DNA of 11,128 nt, from the NCBI GenBank assembly GCA_003451355.1, contig DMDX01000169.1, positions 6,052 through 17,179 on the forward strand, read 5' to 3'. A program made the position numbers and the translations under genes. Under the pieces are notes generated by a model that made no database searches, had not been told where the DNA came from, and saw only the letters and a list, made by a program, of their open reading frames with translations. Within the stretch, counting starts at the first letter, position 1; each line of letters begins with the position of its first letter. Below, in pieces: positions 4,575 through 11,128 of the stretch. Source of the stretch: Cryomorphaceae bacterium (GTDB lineage Bacteria; Bacteroidota; Bacteroidia; Flavobacteriales; Schleiferiaceae).

Positions 4575-6722
4575 CTATAGGTTTTCGAGCAGGAAGTTGG
4601 TCATTTTGGTGAACAACTGGTAGCGCGTGGCACCGCCGTAAATACCGTGGTTCTTGTCGGGGTAGACCATGTAGTCGAACTGCTTGTTGGCCTGAATGAG
4701 CTCTTCGGCGAGGCGCATAGAATTCTGAACGTGCACGTTGTCGTCGCCGGTTCCGTGGACCAGCAAGAGGTTGCCCTTGAGTTTTGCGGCGTGGGCCAGG
4801 GGCGAATTGATGTCGTAGTTCGTCGAGTTCTCGGCGGGAGTGCGCATGTAGCGCTCGGTGTAGATGTTGTCGTAAAAACGCCAGTTGGTCACCGGGGCGA
4901 CGGCGATGGCGGCTTTAAATACTTCGGATCCTTGCATCAAGCAGTTCGACGCCATGAATCCACCGTAGGACCAGCCCCAGATTCCGATGCGGCCGGCATC
5001 GACGTTGGGGTGCTTCGCAAGGGATTGCGCGGCGGCGATTTGGTCTTCAACCTCATACTTGCCGAGCTGCAGGTAGGTGACTTTTTTGAAGTCGCGGCCT
5101 TGGGCACCGGTTCCGCGGTTGTCTACGCACACGATCCAGTAGCCTTGTGCCGCCAAGTGCTGGTACCAGAAGTAGTCGCGGCCACCCCAGCGCTGGGTGA
5201 CTTGCTGGCTTCCCGGACCGCCGTACACAAACATGAGTACGGGGTATTTTTTGCTGGCGTCAAAGTTTAACGGGCGAATCTCCCATGCCGGAAGCTTTTG
5301 GCCATTGGCCGCTTCAAGCGTGAAAAAGGTCTTGGGCGAAAGGGCGAATTCGCCGAGGTTTTTGCGCAATTCGGCGTTGTCTTCGAGCACGCGCACCTGC
5401 TTGCCGCTTCGGTCGTACAGGGTGTAGCTGGCGGGACTGTTGCCGTCTTGAGCCGTCAGCACATAGTAGTCAAAGGTGGACGAAAACGAGGCGTCGTTGG
5501 ACGGAGCCGTGGCGGCAATCGCTGTGGGCTTTCCGCCTTTGAGCTTGGTGCGGAACACCTCGCGCTGGCTGGCGCTGCGCGAAGCGGCTTGGTAGTAGGC
5601 TTCGCCACGGACTTCGTCGACCCCGTAGAAGGTGGTGACGTCGTAGGTTCCACTGGTGATGGGGGTGGATTTGCTTCCGTCGGCGCTGTAGAGGTAGTAG
5701 TGCGTGAATCCGCTGCGCTCGCTGGCCCATACGAGGCGTCCGTCTTTTAAAAAGCTGAATTCGCGCTCAGATTCTACATAGGCTGCGTCGGTTTCGAGCA
5801 AAAAGCGTCGGGCGGTGGCGCCAGCGCGGTAGGTCATCACCTGCATCGAGTCCTGGTGGCGGTTCAGCGTTGCAAAAAACAGCTCGCCTTTGGGGCTCCA
5901 AGCCATGCGCGGAATGTATTCGTACTTCAATCCCTCACTTGCCGTTACGGTGGCGGAACCGTTCCACACATGCAAACTGACCACGGAATTCACCTCGCCG
6001 GCCTTAGGGTACTTAAATACGTAGGGCTTGGGGTAGGTATCGCTTCCGTACAGGTCCATGCTGAACGTCGGAACCGCACGCTCGTCAAAGCGCAAGTATG
6101 CGAGGGACTTGCTGTCGGGGCTCCATGCCAAGGCGACGTGAAAGCCAAATTCCTCTTCGTAGACCCAGTCGGGGGCTCCGTTGAGGATGGCGTTGTCTTC
6201 TCCGTCGGTCGTGACCTGCTTCACCGCAGCCGTAGCCAAGTTTTGTACGTAAATGTTGCGCTCAAACACAAAGGCGAGCTGGGTTCCGTCGGGCGACAGC
6301 ACGGGGTTTTGAATCGGCTTGCCGTAGACCTGCGCGAGATTTTTGGTCTGACGATCAAATACGTAAACCTTGGCCGTGTACGAGTGGCGGTAAATGGGTT
6401 CGATGTCGGTCTCGAGAATCACGTAGCGCTCGCTGGGGGCGAATTCGTAGCTGCTAAAGCTCAATGGGGCCCCATTCACGCTTAGATCCGCCTTTGAAAC
6501 CATCACGTCCACTGCGGCACCCGTGGCAAAACTGTAGCGCTCAATTCCTTGGGCGGTTTGACGGCTGAAGTGCTTGCCGTCTTCGAGCGAACGAAATCCT
6601 TGGATTCCGCGGGCATTGAATACACGGGACTCGTAGAGGTCAGACATCGCCACAGGGCGTTGGGCAATCAGGGCAGCGGAACTCAGCACGAGTGCGGCCA
6701 CCAAGCGGATACTGCGGTACAT
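4575..6722 (-). CDS. Dipeptidyl peptidase IV-like serine peptidase (S9B), secreted
   Basis: A 715-residue exopeptidase expected to remove X-Pro or X-Ala dipeptides from peptide N-termini in the periplasm or at the surface. Residues 1-20 form a signal peptide (basic start, hydrophobic core, cut near LIA-Q). A beta-propeller domain (about 30-450) carries DWVYEEEF at 185-192, whose glutamates bind the substrate amino group in DPP4. The alpha/beta-hydrolase domain has GWSYGG with Ser585, Asp660 in HGTGDDNVH and His692 in DKNHG, so the triad is complete. I chose the ATG at 6722. The frame stays open upstream to 7064, but that extension is antisense to the neighbouring oxidase and reads as low-complexity Ser/Arg sequence, and starting there would bury the signal peptide. 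It probably forms a functional pair with the peptide transporter downstream. Confidence 0.94.
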   Translation of the reverse strand: MYRSIRLVAALVLSSAALIAQRPVAMSDLYESRVFNARGIQGFRSLEDGKHFSRQTAQGIERYSFATGAAVDVMVSKADLSVNGAPLSFSSYEFAPSERYVILETDIEPIYRHSYTAKVYVFDRQTKNLAQVYGKPIQNPVLSPDGTQLAFVFERNIYVQNLATAAVKQVTTDGEDNAILNGAPDWVYEEEFGFHVALAWSPDSKSLAYLRFDERAVPTFSMDLYGSDTYPKPYVFKYPKAGEVNSVVSLHVWNGSATVTASEGLKYEYIPRMAWSPKGELFFATLNRHQDSMQVMTYRAGATARRFLLETDAAYVESEREFSFLKDGRLVWASERSGFTHYYLYSADGSKSTPITSGTYDVTTFYGVDEVRGEAYYQAASRSASQREVFRTKLKGGKPTAIAATAPSNDASFSSTFDYYVLTAQDGNSPASYTLYDRSGKQVRVLEDNAELRKNLGEFALSPKTFFTLEAANGQKLPAWEIRPLNFDASKKYPVLMFVYGGPGSQQVTQRWGGRDYFWYQHLAAQGYWIVCVDNRGTGAQGRDFKKVTYLQLGKYEVEDQIAAAQSLAKHPNVDAGRIGIWGWSYGGFMASNCLMQGSEVFKAAIAVAPVTNWRFYDNIYTERYMRTPAENSTNYDINSPLAHAAKLKGNLLLVHGTGDDNVHVQNSMRLAEELIQANKQFDYMVYPDKNHGIYGGATRYQLFTKMTNFLLENL

Positions 6723-6725
6723 TTG
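6718..6725 (+). promoter_or_regulatory. Candidate -7 element of the FAD oxidase gene
   Basis: TACATTTG matches TAnnTTTG and lies 22 bases before the oxidase ATG. It overlaps the divergent peptidase start codon. No clear TTG is found at -33. The opposite promoter, for the peptidase, must lie inside the first codons of the oxidase; TAACTTCG there (minus strand) is a one-mismatch candidate. Confidence 0.4.
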
Positions 6726-6747
6726 GTGCAAATCGTTAGGGATCAAG

Positions 6748-8148
6748 ATGGCCGAAGTTACGCGAAAATCACTCGAAGAATTAACTGCCCTGCTCGGGGC
6801 CGAACACGTATCAATTGACGCGGAACGCCGTTCTGATTTTTCGCACGACGAAACCGAAGACCTGCGCGTGCTCCCCGATGTAGTGCTGCGCCCTGGGACG
6901 CCCGAAGAAGTGGCCGCGGTGCTGCGCTGGGCCAACGAGCACGAGGTTCCGGTGACTCCGGCCGCGGCGCGCACAGGCTTGAGCGGCGGCGCCATTCCCG
7001 TCCACGGCGGAATCTCGCTGAGCATGGAACGCTTCAACCGCATCCTTGAAATCGATTCCGCCAACTTTCAGGCGGTGGTGGAACCTGGCGTGGTCAACCA
7101 AGTCTTTCACGAGGCCTGCCGCGAGAAAGGGCTCTTTTATCCGCCCGACCCCTCGTCGTGGGGTAGCAGTACGATGGGCGGTAACGTCGCCTACAACGCG
7201 GGCGGCCCGAAGGCCGTGAAGTACGGCGTTACGTCAGCCTACATCCTCAACCTTGAGGTGGTTCTGCCCACCGGTGAGGTGATCTGGACCGGAGCCAACA
7301 CCCTCAAAAACAGCACTGGCTACAACTTGACCCAGCTCATGGTAGGCTCTGAAGGCACGTTGGGAGTGATCACCAAGATTGTGGTGCGCCTGATTCCGTA
7401 CCCCCGCCACCATTTTACGATGCTGGCCCCGTTTGCCTCCGCCGAGGTTGCCTGTGCGGCCGTGGCGCGCATTTTTCAGGCCGGAATCACCCCCAGCGGA
7501 CTCGAATTCATGGAACGCGACGCGATCGACTGGACGCTGCGGTATGTGGACGGCGTGTCGATTCCGACCGGGCCGGGTATCGAGGCCCATTTACTGATGG
7601 AAGTTGACGGAACCGACGAAGAGGCTGTGCTCCGCGAGGCCGAGCAGCTGGCCGCCGTGGCCGAAGAGGCCGGCGCCCTCGAGGTACTGTTTGCCCAAAC
7701 CCAAGCGGAGCGCGACGCACTCTGGAAGCTGCGCCGCCGTGTGGGCGAGGCTGTTAAAAAGCATAGTATTTATAAAGAGGAAGACACGGTGGTTCCGCGG
7801 GCCAAGCTGCCCGACCTGCTGCGCGCAGTCAAGCGCATCGGTGGCGAGTACGGGTTTGAGTCCGTGTGCTACGGCCACGCGGGCGACGGAAACCTGCACG
7901 TCAACATCGTCAAAGGCGGCATGAGCGACGCGGACTGGCACGGCGACCGCCTGCAGCAGGGCATTCGCCAGCTCTTCACCGAGGTGCGCGCCATGGGCGG
8001 AACCATTTCGGGCGAGCACGGCATCGGCCTGGTGCAAAAGGGCTTCATGGACTTGGCCTTCGCGCCCGCGGCACTCGACCTTCAGCGCGGAATCAAATCC
8101 TTGCTCGACCCCAAGAATATTCTGAATCCGGGCAAGATTTTTGCTTAA
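6748..8148 (+). CDS. FAD-linked oxidase, GlcD / D-2-hydroxyacid dehydrogenase family
   Basis: A 466-residue flavoprotein of the VAO/PCMH fold that oxidises a D-2-hydroxy acid such as D-lactate, glycolate or D-2-hydroxyglutarate. The FAD-binding half shows TPAAARTGLSGGA (70-82), VEPGVVN (111-117), PPDPSSWGSSTMGGNVAYNA (132-151) and GSEGTLGVITK (200-210). The C-terminal half has YGHAGDGNLHVN (375-386) and SGEHGIGLVQK (421-431). His377, His384 and Glu423 match the metal-site residues known in D-2-hydroxyglutarate and D-lactate dehydrogenases. There is no iron-sulfur domain fused at the C-terminus, so it is the short form. The substrate cannot be told from sequence by eye. The gene is divergent from the peptidase with only 25 bases between the start codons, and its stop lies 24 bases before the antitoxin ATG. 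Confidence 0.9.
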   Translation: MAEVTRKSLEELTALLGAEHVSIDAERRSDFSHDETEDLRVLPDVVLRPGTPEEVAAVLRWANEHEVPVTPAAARTGLSGGAIPVHGGISLSMERFNRILEIDSANFQAVVEPGVVNQVFHEACREKGLFYPPDPSSWGSSTMGGNVAYNAGGPKAVKYGVTSAYILNLEVVLPTGEVIWTGANTLKNSTGYNLTQLMVGSEGTLGVITKIVVRLIPYPRHHFTMLAPFASAEVACAAVARIFQAGITPSGLEFMERDAIDWTLRYVDGVSIPTGPGIEAHLLMEVDGTDEEAVLREAEQLAAVAEEAGALEVLFAQTQAERDALWKLRRRVGEAVKKHSIYKEEDTVVPRAKLPDLLRAVKRIGGEYGFESVCYGHAGDGNLHVNIVKGGMSDADWHGDRLQQGIRQLFTEVRAMGGTISGEHGIGLVQKGFMDLAFAPAALDLQRGIKSLLDPKNILNPGKIFA

Positions 8149-8153
8149 TTTAG
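8146..8153 (+). promoter_or_regulatory. Candidate -7 element of the toxin-antitoxin operon
   Basis: TAATTTAG differs at one position from TAnnTTTG. It begins with the stop codon of the oxidase gene and runs into the palindromic operator, so a bound repressor would cover it and the start site. No clear -33 TTG is seen, and read-through from the oxidase is also possible. Confidence 0.35.
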
Positions 8154-8168
8154 TACAGAATTCTGTAC
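8153..8168. promoter_or_regulatory. Palindromic operator of the yefM-yoeB operon
   Basis: GTACAGAATTCTGTAC is a perfect 16-bp inverted repeat, 4 bases before the antitoxin ATG. It contains two GTAC cores whose centres are 12 bp apart. Each is a 5-of-6 match to TGTACA, the core hexamer of the Escherichia coli YefM-YoeB operator, where the two sites are also 12 bp apart. The position fits autorepression by the antitoxin-toxin complex. Confidence 0.8.
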
Positions 8169-8172
8169 GAAA

Positions 8173-8427
8173 ATGATTTCAACCACCCTTACCGACCTTC
8201 GCCGAGAACTCAAGGCCTACGTAGACCAAGTGGTCGACGAGGGTGAAATCATTGTGGTCAACCGCGGACGCCGCAAAGGCGTAGTGGTCATGTCGCTTGA
8301 CCAATTCAATATGCTTGACGCCACGCAGTGGCTCACCTCGAGTGCTGCAAATGCGTCGCGTCTTCGCGATGCAGTTCGCCAAGCAGACTCCCAAGAGTAC
8401 CAAAGCCACGATTTAATCGAGCCGTGA
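8173..8427 (+). CDS. yefM: Antitoxin, YefM/Phd family
   Basis: An 84-residue protein with the Phd/YefM N-terminal DNA-binding and dimerisation domain: the start MISTTLTDLRRELKAYVDQV, then the EIIVVNRGRRKGVVVMSLDQFN core (residues 25-46). A polar C-terminal tail (about 55-84) normally wraps the toxin and neutralises it. YefM represses its own operon, more strongly with bound YoeB. The ATG at 8173 follows the palindromic operator by 4 bases and leaves almost no leader, with no Shine-Dalgarno sequence. The stop codon TGA overlaps the GTG start of the toxin (GTGA), so the two are translationally coupled, antitoxin first as in the classical type II order. Confidence 0.93.
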   Translation: MISTTLTDLRRELKAYVDQVVDEGEIIVVNRGRRKGVVVMSLDQFNMLDATQWLTSSAANASRLRDAVRQADSQEYQSHDLIEP

Positions 8428-8678
8428 AGTTGGTCTTTGTTCCGCGCGCCTGGGAAGATTACCAACACTGGGTCGCGTCGGACAAAGCCGTTTTAAAACG
8501 AGTGAATTATTTACTGAACGAAGTTCAGCGAACGCCATTTCACGGATCCGGAAAGCCGGAAGCGCTTAAGCATGACTTTAAGGGATGCTGGTCGCGACGT
8601 ATTACGGCAGAACACCGTTTAGTGTACCGCGTTGACGGCGACCAAGTGGTCATCCTACAAGCCCGCTACCACTACTGA
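8424..8678 (+). CDS. yoeB: Toxin YoeB, ribosome-dependent mRNA endonuclease
   Basis: 84 residues starting at GTG 8424, exactly the length of Escherichia coli YoeB. The frame stays open further upstream, but that part is antitoxin sequence in the wrong frame. The RelE-fold catalytic residues of YoeB are all in place: Glu46 (GKPEALKH), Arg65 (TAEHRLVY) and His83 (RYHY at the very end). GCWSRRITAEHRLVYRV (54-70) is the most conserved block. Known YoeB enzymes cut mRNA in the ribosomal A site and halt translation under stress, after proteolysis of YefM. With an intact triad this copy is probably active. It ends in a 7-base tail-to-tail overlap with the acetyltransferase gene. Confidence 0.95.
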   Translation: MKLVFVPRAWEDYQHWVASDKAVLKRVNYLLNEVQRTPFHGSGKPEALKHDFKGCWSRRITAEHRLVYRVDGDQVVILQARYHY

Positions 8679-9208
8679 AGTTCTTGGAACCTCGGTTCCG
8701 CCATCCCCGGTCGTGCCTCATTCAGCGCGTAGCGCATCCAGTGCACGTCGCACCACTGGCCAAACTTTTGACCGGCCGCCAAGTAGGTGGCGAAGGACTG
8801 GTACCCGCAGGCAGAGTGCAGCGCGACGCTCGAGTCGTTGGGGAGTGTGATGACTCCGTAGGCCCAGACGAATCCGCGCTCAGCCAGCGAAGGCAAGAGG
8901 GCAGCGTAGAGCGCGCGGCCGACTCCCTGGCGGTGGGCTTCGGGGGCAACGTACACGCTGGTTTCGACGGCCCACTGGTAGGCAATGCGCTCGCGGTGGG
9001 TGGTTCCGTAGGCATAGCCCAGAACCGAACCGTCAGGATCCACGGCCACCCAAAACGGGAAACGCCCGGCGATGTGCGCCAGGCGTTCCGAAAAGTCGTG
9101 CAGCGAGGGAACTTCGGTCTCGAAGGTCGCTGAGGACTGCGCCACCACAGGCCCGTAAATCGCCAAAATAGATTCGGCGTCTGAGGGGCGGTAGGGGCGA
9201 AGCGTCAT
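8672..9208 (-). CDS. GNAT N-acetyltransferase, phosphinothricin acetyltransferase-like
   Basis: A 178-residue single-domain cytoplasmic acetyltransferase using acetyl-CoA. The N-terminal strand MTLRPYRPSDAESILAIY and the TFETEVP segment (28-34) are typical of the PAT/MddA subgroup. The acetyl-CoA loop is HRQGVGRAL (92-100), followed by LPNDSSVALHSACGY (122-136) and GQKFGQWCDVHWM (146-158). Related enzymes act on phosphinothricin, methionine sulfoximine or methionine sulfone; in an environmental bacterium this more likely means detoxification of such amino acid analogues than herbicide resistance. The start codon lies 1 base after the stop of the zinc peptidase gene, so the two form an operon. 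The stop overlaps the yoeB end by 7 bases, with no terminator visible. Confidence 0.88.
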   Translation of the reverse strand: MTLRPYRPSDAESILAIYGPVVAQSSATFETEVPSLHDFSERLAHIAGRFPFWVAVDPDGSVLGYAYGTTHRERIAYQWAVETSVYVAPEAHRQGVGRALYAALLPSLAERGFVWAYGVITLPNDSSVALHSACGYQSFATYLAAGQKFGQWCDVHWMRYALNEARPGMAEPRFQELQ

Positions 9209-9209
9209 G

Positions 9210-9893
9210 TTAGTCGCGGCGGCCCATGTACAGCATGATGTAGTACAGCAGCTGGGTTACGGCAGCGGCGGCAGCCACGAGGTAGGTGCGGGCAGCCCAC
9301 TTGAGGGCGTCTTCGGCTTGATGGTGGTTGCTGGCGTCGGTGATTCCGGCACCCTGAAGCCACACGAGCGCACGGCGCGAGGCGTCGTACTCGACGGGCA
9401 AGGTGACTACGGCAAACGTCGCGAGCACCGTTTGGGCCACGATGAGCACGATGAGGGCTTGATCCCAGCCGAGGCCCAGAATACTCATTCCAAAGATTGA
9501 GAACAAGAACACCATGTTCATGATTTGACCACTCATGTTTACGACGGGAACCATCTTGCTGCGCATGGTCAACCAGGTGTAGGCGGTAGCGTGCTGCACG
9601 GCGTGTCCGCACTCGTGGGCGGCGACGGCGGCGGCTGAAACGTTGCGGCCTTCGTAGACCTCAGGTGACAGATTGACCGTTTTGTTGGCAGGATTGTAGT
9701 GGTCAGACAGTTTGCCAGGTACGCTGACGATTTGGACACTGTGCAGCCCGTAAAAGTCGAGCATGCGGCGGGCCACTTCGGCTCCCGACAAGCCACTAGA
9801 GAGGTAGCTCTCAGAGTACTTTTTGAAGCGGTTCTTCAAGCGGGCCTGCACGGCGAAGCCCAAAACCATAAAAAGGAGGAGGATAATAATCAT
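9210..9893 (-). CDS. Membrane zinc metallopeptidase, YugP family
   Basis: A 227-residue membrane-anchored peptidase of the Zn_peptidase_2 family. It has an N-terminal helix (1-16), SDHYNP (63-68) and the zinc motif HECGH at 93-97 with the catalytic glutamate at 94. Hydrophobic segments lie at about 115-163, LPVEYDASRRA (165-175) supplies a likely third ligand, Glu168, and a last helix spans about 203-223. Bacillus subtilis YugP is of nearly the same length (about 225). That is why I start at the ATG at 9893, at MIIILLLF, rather than at 9971, which would add 26 polar residues and collide with the divergent surE promoter. The substrate is unknown for the family. It is the first gene of a two-gene operon with the acetyltransferase. 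Confidence 0.87.
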   Translation of the reverse strand: MIIILLLFMVLGFAVQARLKNRFKKYSESYLSSGLSGAEVARRMLDFYGLHSVQIVSVPGKLSDHYNPANKTVNLSPEVYEGRNVSAAAVAAHECGHAVQHATAYTWLTMRSKMVPVVNMSGQIMNMVFLFSIFGMSILGLGWDQALIVLIVAQTVLATFAVVTLPVEYDASRRALVWLQGAGITDASNHHQAEDALKWAARTYLVAAAAAVTQLLYYIMLYMGRRD

Positions 9894-9930
9894 TGCGGTT
9901 TGGTCGATAAGTGGGTGGAAAAGTACAAAT

Positions 9931-9950
9931 CTTGTGCCTTCCGGCGCAAG
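9931..9950. promoter_or_regulatory. Inverted repeat between divergent yugP-like gene and surE
   Basis: CTTGTGCC and GGCGCAAG form an 8-bp inverted repeat with one G-T pair around TTCC, in the 80-base divergent intergenic region. It has no T-run, so it is not a terminator. It may be an operator or a leader hairpin. The near -7 element AAGATTTG (minus strand, 9924-9931) abuts it. Confidence 0.3.
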
Positions 9951-9973
9951 GCCTGACACCTTATTTTGCACCT

Positions 9974-10750
9974 ATGGCAGCACCCCTCATTTTAGTGACC
10001 AACGACGACGGCATTACGGCGCCCGGAATCCGCACTTTGATCCACGCAATGAACCAGTTAGGAGACGTGGTGGTCGTGGCGCCCGACAGTCCGCAGAGCG
10101 GAATGGGGCATGCGATCACCCTGCACGACTCACTCCGGCTGAAGCCGATGAGCATCGATGCCGGTCCGCAAACCGAGTACGCCTGCAGCGGAACCCCCGT
10201 GGACTGCGTCAAGTTGGCCGTGCACGAGGTGCTCAAGGACCGCAAGCCCGACCTCATCGTGAGCGGCGTCAACCACGGCAGCAACGCCAGCGTCAACGTG
10301 ATTTACAGCGGAACCATGTCCGCCGCCGTCGAAGGCGCCATGCAAGGAGTGCCCAGCATTGGATTCAGCCTGCTGGACTACAAATGGGACGCCGACTTTC
10401 GCCCCGTTGAGCCCTACCTCAAGCAGATTGCTCAGGATGCGCTGACCCATGGGCTTCCCGAGGGAGTCTGCCTCAACGTCAATTTTCCCAACGCCGATAA
10501 GGCTCCGTATGCTGGGGTGCGCGTGGCGCGCCAGGCACTCGGATTTTGGAAGGAGGCCTTTGAGGAGCGCATCGACCCCTACGGCAAGCCCTACTACTGG
10601 ATGCGCGGCGACTACCACAACCCCGACGGAGCCGAGGATACCGACATCTGGGCGCTGGACCATGGCTTTGTCAGTGTGGTTCCGACCCAGTTTGACCTTA
10701 CTGCCCACCACGCCCTGTCGAACCTGCACCGCCGCCTCGACCAGCGATGA
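9974..10750 (+). CDS. surE: 5'/3'-nucleotidase SurE
   Basis: A 258-residue metal-dependent phosphatase that removes phosphate from nucleoside 5'- and 3'-monophosphates and short polyphosphates in the cytoplasm. The metal-site residues known from SurE structures are present: Asp11 and Asp12 in TNDDG, Ser42 in QSGMG and Asn100 in SGVNHGSNAS. CSGTPVDCV (71-79) and YSGTMSAAVEG (111-121) are further family blocks. The ATG at 9974 places the VTNDDG strand at the usual distance from the N-terminus; the frame extends upstream to 9911 without support. It is the first gene of a surE, small membrane protein, lpxB run. Its TGA overlaps the next ATG (ATGA). TATTTTG just before the start is a weak -7 candidate. 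Confidence 0.96.
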   Translation: MAAPLILVTNDDGITAPGIRTLIHAMNQLGDVVVVAPDSPQSGMGHAITLHDSLRLKPMSIDAGPQTEYACSGTPVDCVKLAVHEVLKDRKPDLIVSGVNHGSNASVNVIYSGTMSAAVEGAMQGVPSIGFSLLDYKWDADFRPVEPYLKQIAQDALTHGLPEGVCLNVNFPNADKAPYAGVRVARQALGFWKEAFEERIDPYGKPYYWMRGDYHNPDGAEDTDIWALDHGFVSVVPTQFDLTAHHALSNLHRRLDQR

Positions 10751-11052
10751 GTCCGGGTCCGCGTCGCGAACGCCTCGAAGCCTACATGGGCCTGCTCGTG
10801 GCCGCGGGAACTCCGTGGTTTGCGTGGTCCTACCTGCTGGCTACGTATCCTGGATTGCCGCCCGTGGCCGAGCTCGACAGCGACCTCTGGGCCTATCTGC
10901 TCAATCGGGTGCTGGCCATTTCGGTGATTCTCGAGGGCGTGTACCTCACCTTGGCCTTGAGTTTGAAGCGCTACCGCATGGCATTGAACATCGTGCTCAT
11001 TAGCCTTTTCTACATCATAACTGCCATCTACTGGCGTTGGGAATGGTTGTGA
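10747..11052 (+). CDS. Small membrane protein of unknown function between surE and lpxB
   Basis: A 101-residue protein with a basic N-terminus (SPGPRRER) and three likely transmembrane helices at about 15-35, 52-73 and 78-96, ending in the aromatic tail YWRWEWL. I do not recognise a named domain. It starts inside the surE stop (ATGA overlap) and ends inside the lpxB start (GTGA overlap), so it is translated as part of one unit. Its place suggests a membrane role linked to lipid A or envelope synthesis, but that is inference from position only. The ordinary codon use and the tight overlaps argue that it is a real gene. Confidence 0.8.
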   Translation: MSPGPRRERLEAYMGLLVAAGTPWFAWSYLLATYPGLPPVAELDSDLWAYLLNRVLAISVILEGVYLTLALSLKRYRMALNIVLISLFYIITAIYWRWEWL

Positions 11053-11128
11053 AGCGCATTTTTATTTTGGCGGGTGAGGCCTCGGGCGATGTCCTCGGGG
11101 CGGAACTCGTTCGGTCCCTTCGCCGCAT
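11049..11128 (+). CDS. lpxB: Lipid-A-disaccharide synthase, N-terminus only (3' truncated)
   Basis: The last 80 bases encode MKRIFILAGEASGDVLGAEL followed by VRSLRR. GEASGD right after the first beta strand is the diagnostic N-terminal motif of LpxB, the glycosyltransferase that joins UDP-diacylglucosamine and lipid X into the lipid A disaccharide at the inner face of the membrane. I chose the GTG at 11049 because it gives a GTGA overlap like the ATGA overlap one gene earlier, and the usual short lead before the strand. The ATG at 11043 in the same frame would add two residues and is the alternative. The rest lies outside the window. Confidence 0.92.
   Translation, partial: MKRIFILAGEASGDVLGAELVRSLRR

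Noticed and set aside
6723..7064. N-terminal extension of 114 codons on the dipeptidyl peptidase gene
   Set aside because: It is antisense to the FAD oxidase, reads as Ser/Arg/Thr-rich noise and would place the clear signal peptide in the middle of the protein.
8328..8423. Upstream extension of the toxin frame to an ATG at 8328
   Set aside because: It is out-of-frame antitoxin sequence. The GTG at 8424 gives the exact YoeB length and a GTGA overlap.
9894..9971. Upstream start of the zinc peptidase at 9971
   Set aside because: It would add 26 non-conserved residues before the membrane helix and abut the surE start. The 227-residue version matches the family length.

Overview
The window is chromosomal DNA from a Bacteroidota bacterium, most likely a fairly GC-rich member of the Flavobacteriales. 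The basis is the repeated appearance of the Bacteroidota-type -7 promoter element TAnnTTTG (before the tRNA, the NrtR-like gene, trxB and the FAD oxidase), weak or absent Shine-Dalgarno sequences, and the gene families present (NrtR-like Nudix regulator, S9B dipeptidyl peptidase, surE next to lpxB). The exact genus cannot be read from the sequence. I see no insertion sequence, phage gene, CRISPR array or rRNA.

Layout. 1-303: C-terminal end of a Gly-rich, probably RNA-binding protein, closed by a bidirectional terminator shared with convergent trxB (thioredoxin reductase, minus strand). 1397-1469: tRNA-Pro(GGG) with its own promoter and a strong terminator. About 1508-2251: 740 bases without a convincing gene. 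An AT-rich stretch is followed by a promoter, then about 550 bases packed with hairpins and ending in an intrinsic terminator. I read this as an unidentified large structured non-coding RNA, and it is the most unusual object in the window. 2252-2959: a Nudix-fold winged-helix regulator (NrtR/AraR-like) with a degenerate Nudix box.

3023-6722 (minus strand): a secreted dipeptidyl peptidase IV-like enzyme followed by a proton-dependent oligopeptide transporter. Together these form a plausible extracytoplasmic peptide-trimming and uptake pair, with a candidate internal promoter for the transporter. 6748-8148: a divergently transcribed GlcD-type FAD oxidase (D-2-hydroxyacid dehydrogenase family). 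8153-8678: a YefM-YoeB toxin-antitoxin operon with a perfect 16-bp palindromic operator and a GTGA stop/start overlap. 8672-9893 (minus strand): a bicistron of a YugP-type membrane zinc peptidase and a PAT-like GNAT acetyltransferase. 9974 to the end: surE, a small three-helix membrane protein, and the start of lpxB, joined by 4-base overlaps. This couples a nucleotidase gene to lipid A synthesis.

Most genes here are ordinary housekeeping or accessory metabolism. The parts worth a second look are the putative large ncRNA at about 1636-2187, the orphan regulator beside it, and the toxin-antitoxin operator.
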